From an uncultured Intestinimonas sp. (GTDB lineage: Bacteria > Bacillota > Clostridia > Oscillospirales > Oscillospiraceae), in the NCBI RefSeq assembly GCF_944387245.1, contig NZ_CALXEE010000003.1:1-64000 (forward strand): DNA of 64,000 bases, written 5' to 3'. The notes beneath the pieces are model-generated. The model saw nothing but the letters and a program-made list of their open reading frames with translations, was not told the DNA's origin and did no database searches. How positions within the stretch are numbered: the stretch's first letter is position 1; every line of letters starts with the position of its first letter. Positions 61,102 through 64,000 of this stretch are shown piece after piece. The position numbers and the translations under genes were made by a program.

Positions 61102-61881
61102 ATGCTGCTGACCATCGATGTGGGCAACACCAATATGGTATTCAGTGTATTCGACGGGGAGACCCTGAAGGGGAGCTTCCGACTGACCACGGTGACGGGG
61201 CGCACGTCCGACGAACTGGGCATGGACATCTGGAACCAGCTCTCCCGTCTGAGAATCAAGCCGGAGGATCTGTCGGATGCGATTATCAGCTCGGTGGTGC
61301 CGCCGGTGATGGCGGCGCTCACTGATGCCCTGATCCGCTATCTGGGTAAGACACCCATCGTGGTGGATGTGGATGTGGACCCGGGTCTCCCCTATGGAGT
61401 GGTGAGCAATGAACATCTGGGCACCGACCGGTCGGTGGCCTGCGTGGCTGCCATCCACAAGTACGGCGCCCCTCTCATCCTGGCCGATATGGGCACAGCC
61501 ACCACGGTGGACGCCATCAGCCGGGAGGGGGTCTATATGGGCGGATGCATCACCGCCGGCGCCCGCATCTCCATCGAGGCACTCTTCCAGAAGACAGCCC
61601 TGCTGCCCCAGGTGAATCTGGCGCTGCCGGAGCGGGTCCTCAGCGGCACCGCTGTGGGCCAGATCCAGGCCGGAGCGGTGCTGGGCTACATCGGGGCCAT
61701 GGAGCGCCTCATCACCCAGGCCCGGGAGGAGATCGACGAGCCGGAGGCCATCGTGGTGGCCACCGGAGGTCTGGCGCCGGTCATCGCCGCCGGCACCGAC
61801 CTCATCGACGTGGTGGACGGGCAGCTCATCCCCGACGGGCTGCGGCTCCTGTACCGGAAATACCTACAGGAGCATACATAA
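61102..61881 (+). CDS. coaX: Type III pantothenate kinase
   Basis: 259 residues, first step of coenzyme A synthesis. The motif LLTIDVGNTNMVFSVFDG is the phosphate-binding start, with VDVDPGLPYGV and LADMGTATTVDAI as the other ASKHA-fold motifs, and GGCITAGARISIEALF typical of CoaX. The ATG at 61102 gives the standard start MLLTIDVGNTN; a GTG at 61093 is too near GGAAGG. Confidence 0.95.
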   Translation: MLLTIDVGNTNMVFSVFDGETLKGSFRLTTVTGRTSDELGMDIWNQLSRLRIKPEDLSDAIISSVVPPVMAALTDALIRYLGKTPIVVDVDVDPGLPYGVVSNEHLGTDRSVACVAAIHKYGAPLILADMGTATTVDAISREGVYMGGCITAGARISIEALFQKTALLPQVNLALPERVLSGTAVGQIQAGAVLGYIGAMERLITQAREEIDEPEAIVVATGGLAPVIAAGTDLIDVVDGQLIPDGLRLLYRKYLQEHT

Positions 61882-61894
61882 AAGGAGGGAGGAC

Positions 61895-63259
61895 GTGTCC
61901 GTGGGACGTGAGAAGACCATCGATATGACCCGGGGAGAGCCCTTGGGTCTTATCGTGCGGTTTTCCCTGCCCCTTTTGGTGGGCAATGCCTTTCAGCAGC
62001 TCTATAATATGGTGGACAGCTGGGTTGTGGGCCAGTTTGTGGGTACCACAGCCCTGGCGGCGGTGGGGATTGCCTTCCCGGTGGTGTTCCTCCTCTCGTC
62101 GCTGTTCATCGGCCTGTCCATCGGTGCCAGCGTCATGATCGCCCAGTTCATCGGCTCTGAGGACAGGGACGCCGTCCGCCGCGGCGTGAACACGGTGTAC
62201 AGTGCCTTCATGGTCAGTATCATCCCCTTGACGGTATTCGGCCTTGCCATCTCTGGCCCCATGCTGCGGCTGATCCAGGTGCCGGAGAATGTCTATGGCC
62301 AGGCCCATGTCTATCTGCTGGTGGTCTTCGCCGGCATCATCGGCAGCCTGGGCTACAACATCAACGCCGGCATCCTACAGGGCCTGGGGGACAGCCGGAC
62401 GCCCCTGCTTTTCCTGGCGGTGGCCTGTATCCTGAATATCGTGCTGGACCTGGTCTTCGTACTGGCCTTCCACTGGGATGTCTTTGGCGTGGCCCTGGCC
62501 ACCATCATCGCCCAGATCAGCTCCTGGCTGTTTGGTATTTTCTATGTGAACCGGAAATACAGCTACTTTTCCATTCACCCCTTCCGGCTGGCCATAGAGA
62601 AGCCTCTTCTCCAGCGGGTGCTGCGGCTGGGGGTGCCCTCTGGCATCCAGCAGTGTCAGCTGGCGGTGGCGGTGCTGGTACTCCAGGCCCTTATCAACAG
62701 CTTTGGGGAGCAGTTTGCCGCTGGTTTCTCCGCCGCCAATAAGATCGACACCTTTGCCTTCATGCCCATCGACAGCTTTGCCCTGGCGGTCACCACCTAT
62801 GTGGGTCAGAACGTGGGGGCGGGCCGGCTGGACCGGGTCAAGACCGGCGTACGGAAGGCCCTGGTGCTGTGCATCGTGGTGTGCGCCGTCATGTCGGCCC
62901 TGGTGGTACCCAACTCCGACTTTTTCCTCTCCATCTTCAGCTCCGACCCGGCGGTGATTCAGGCGGGCCGGGCCTATCTGGAGCGGGTCCTCTCCACCAT
63001 GGTGCTGCTGGCAATCATGTACCCCCTCAACAATGCCCTCCGGGGCGCGGGTGCCGTGGTGACTCCCATGGTGTCCAATATCGTGGCCCTGTGGGTGGCT
63101 CGAGTGCCGGCGGCCTACCTGCTGGCCCACTTCTATGGCAAGGAGGCCCTCTACTGGGCCTATCCCATCGGCTGGGCCATCGGTATTCTCATCAGCGGTA
63201 CCGTCTACCTGCGCGGGCGGTGGAAGCGAGCCTGTCCGGCAGCCCAAATCACGGAATGA
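61895..63259 (+). CDS. MATE-family efflux transporter
   Basis: 454 residues, about twelve membrane segments in two MatE halves: SLPLLVGNAFQQLYNMVDSW in the first and GVPSGIQQCQLAVAVLVLQA in the second. Exports drugs or metabolites by cation exchange. Start GTG 61895 has AGGAGGGAGG six bases upstream. Likely co-transcribed with coaX (13-base gap). Confidence 0.92.
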   Translation: MSVGREKTIDMTRGEPLGLIVRFSLPLLVGNAFQQLYNMVDSWVVGQFVGTTALAAVGIAFPVVFLLSSLFIGLSIGASVMIAQFIGSEDRDAVRRGVNTVYSAFMVSIIPLTVFGLAISGPMLRLIQVPENVYGQAHVYLLVVFAGIIGSLGYNINAGILQGLGDSRTPLLFLAVACILNIVLDLVFVLAFHWDVFGVALATIIAQISSWLFGIFYVNRKYSYFSIHPFRLAIEKPLLQRVLRLGVPSGIQQCQLAVAVLVLQALINSFGEQFAAGFSAANKIDTFAFMPIDSFALAVTTYVGQNVGAGRLDRVKTGVRKALVLCIVVCAVMSALVVPNSDFFLSIFSSDPAVIQAGRAYLERVLSTMVLLAIMYPLNNALRGAGAVVTPMVSNIVALWVARVPAAYLLAHFYGKEALYWAYPIGWAIGILISGTVYLRGRWKRACPAAQITE

Positions 63260-63261
63260 AA

Positions 63262-63298
63262 GAAGCTCCGTTGGAATGGACCATTCCAACGGAGCTTC
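63262..63298. terminator. Bidirectional terminator between the MATE gene and uxaC
   Basis: 17-bp perfect stem GAAGCTCCGTTGGAATG / CATTCCAACGGAGCTTC with a three-base loop, just after the MATE stop. AAA on the left and TTT on the right allow use by both convergent genes. Confidence 0.85.
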
Positions 63299-63320
63299 TT
63301 TGGTTTCTTGATGCTATGTG

Positions 63321-64000
63321 TTACAGGTTGAAGTAACGGGCGGCGTTGTTGTAGCAGATGCCCTCCACGATCTTCTTCAGGGCCTCCTCATCGTTGGGAT
63401 ACTCGCCGTTTTCCACCCAGTGGCCGATGAGGTTGCACAGGATGCGGCGGAAATAGTCATGCCGGGCGTAGGAGAGGAAGGAGCGGGAGTCGGTGAGCAT
63501 GCCCACGAAGTTGCCCAGCAGGCCAAGGCTGGCCAGGGACTTCATCTGCTCCTCCATACCGGTCTTGGTGTCGTTGAACCACCAGGCGGAGCCGTGCTGG
63601 ATCTTGCCGGGGATCTCGTCGGACTGGAAGCAGCCCAGCAGGGTGCCCAGCTGGGCGTTGTCGGCGGGGTTGAGGGAGTAGAGGATGGTCTTGGGGCACT
63701 CCTCGGTCAGGTCCAGGGCGGAGAGGAGCTGGGCGATGTTGCCGCCGCAGGTGTTCTGGGCGATCATGTCGAAGCCGGTGTCGGCCCCCATGCGCCGGAA
63801 CATCCGCTCATTGTTGTTGCGCAGGCAGGAGTAGTGGAGCTGCATGACGATGCCCAGGCGGTGATAGGCGCGGCCCAGGTGCAGCAGGAGGGTGGTCTGA
63901 TAGCCCTCGATCTCGGCCAGGGTCAGCTCCTCGCCGGCCATGGCTTTGCGGAAGGCGGCGTCGGCCTCAGCCATGGTGCAGGCGCGGAAGGGCACGTAGT
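63321..64000 (-). CDS. uxaC: Uronate isomerase, C-terminal part (cut by window edge)
   Basis: About 226 C-terminal residues of a protein normally near 465. It isomerises glucuronate or galacturonate to the ketouronate. Stretches GIVMQLHYSCLRNNNERMFR, GADTGFDMI, SAWWFNDTKTGMEEQM and LTDSRSFLSYARHDYFRRIL are typical of UxaC. The frame runs off the right edge without a start; GTG at 63995 is internal. Confidence 0.93.
   Translation of the reverse strand, partial: YVPFRACTMAEADAAFRKAMAGEELTLAEIEGYQTTLLLHLGRAYHRLGIVMQLHYSCLRNNNERMFRRMGADTGFDMIAQNTCGGNIAQLLSALDLTEECPKTILYSLNPADNAQLGTLLGCFQSDEIPGKIQHGSAWWFNDTKTGMEEQMKSLASLGLLGNFVGMLTDSRSFLSYARHDYFRRILCNLIGHWVENGEYPNDEEALKKIVEGICYNNAARYFNL

Noticed and set aside
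63321..63995. uxaC as a complete short gene starting at GTG 63995
   Set aside because: The reading frame continues to the window edge and the family is about twice as long, so the GTG is an internal valine.

Overview
The window looks like a chromosomal segment of a GC-rich, low-copy-repeat gut Firmicute of the class Clostridia, most likely the Oscillospiraceae (Flavonifractor / Intestinimonas / Lawsonibacter type). This is inferred from the Gram-positive gene set (HprK, TagO, YmfF/YmfH, CoaX, DUF177-rpmF), strong AGGAGG ribosome sites, ATGA-coupled operons, sigma-A promoters with 17-base spacers, and type IV pilus genes without an outer-membrane secretin. No 16S gene is present, so the genus is not proven.

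Layout. 0.3-4.5 kb (minus): a complete polyamine importer, potABCD. 4.6-14.4 kb: housekeeping genes (RluA-family pseudouridine synthase; DUF177 protein-rpmF; radical SAM/PDZ protein-der-plsY-gpsA; rpmB; hprK) and two nucleoside hydrolases. 14.5-16.8 kb: a tRNA-Pro(GGG) followed by decayed conjugative-element debris: a VirB4-like ATPase with a stop and frameshifts, a frameshifted small gene, and an Xre-type regulator with two in-frame stops. 16.9-20.0 kb: an AT-richer PAS-GAF-GGDEF-PAS-GGDEF-like-EAL cyclic-di-GMP protein.

20.3-36.8 kb: a type IV pilus locus that is the most striking part of the window. It opens with a 2,214-residue prepilin carrying three large GLUG-repeat modules (a candidate giant modular pilin/adhesin). 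Three minor prepilins follow, one GspK/PilX-like, then PilB, PilT, PilC, two major-pilin paralogues, PilD, PilM, PilN and PilO. PilB has two tandem MshEN-type motifs expected to bind cyclic-di-GMP, which ties it to the upstream GGDEF/EAL protein.

37.2-39.4 kb (minus): a MarR regulator, an old-yellow-enzyme reductase with an HGDR motif (Asp166/Arg167) and a flavodoxin. This matches the bilQRS bilirubin-reduction operon of gut bacteria. Two MarR palindromes lie on its promoter.

40.0-50.0 kb: a nucleoside uptake and breakdown island with three uridine-phosphorylase-like enzymes, a GntR regulator, a BMP-type lipoprotein with an ABC ATPase and two permeases, a nucleoside hydrolase and a ribokinase. 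Imported nucleosides would be split to base plus ribose or ribose-1-phosphate, and ribose phosphorylated. 50-64 kb: core genes (YmfF/YmfH, lgt, folD, trpS, tagO, wecB), four unassigned proteins, a YfcE-type phosphodiesterase, coaX, a MATE exporter, and uxaC cut off by the right edge.
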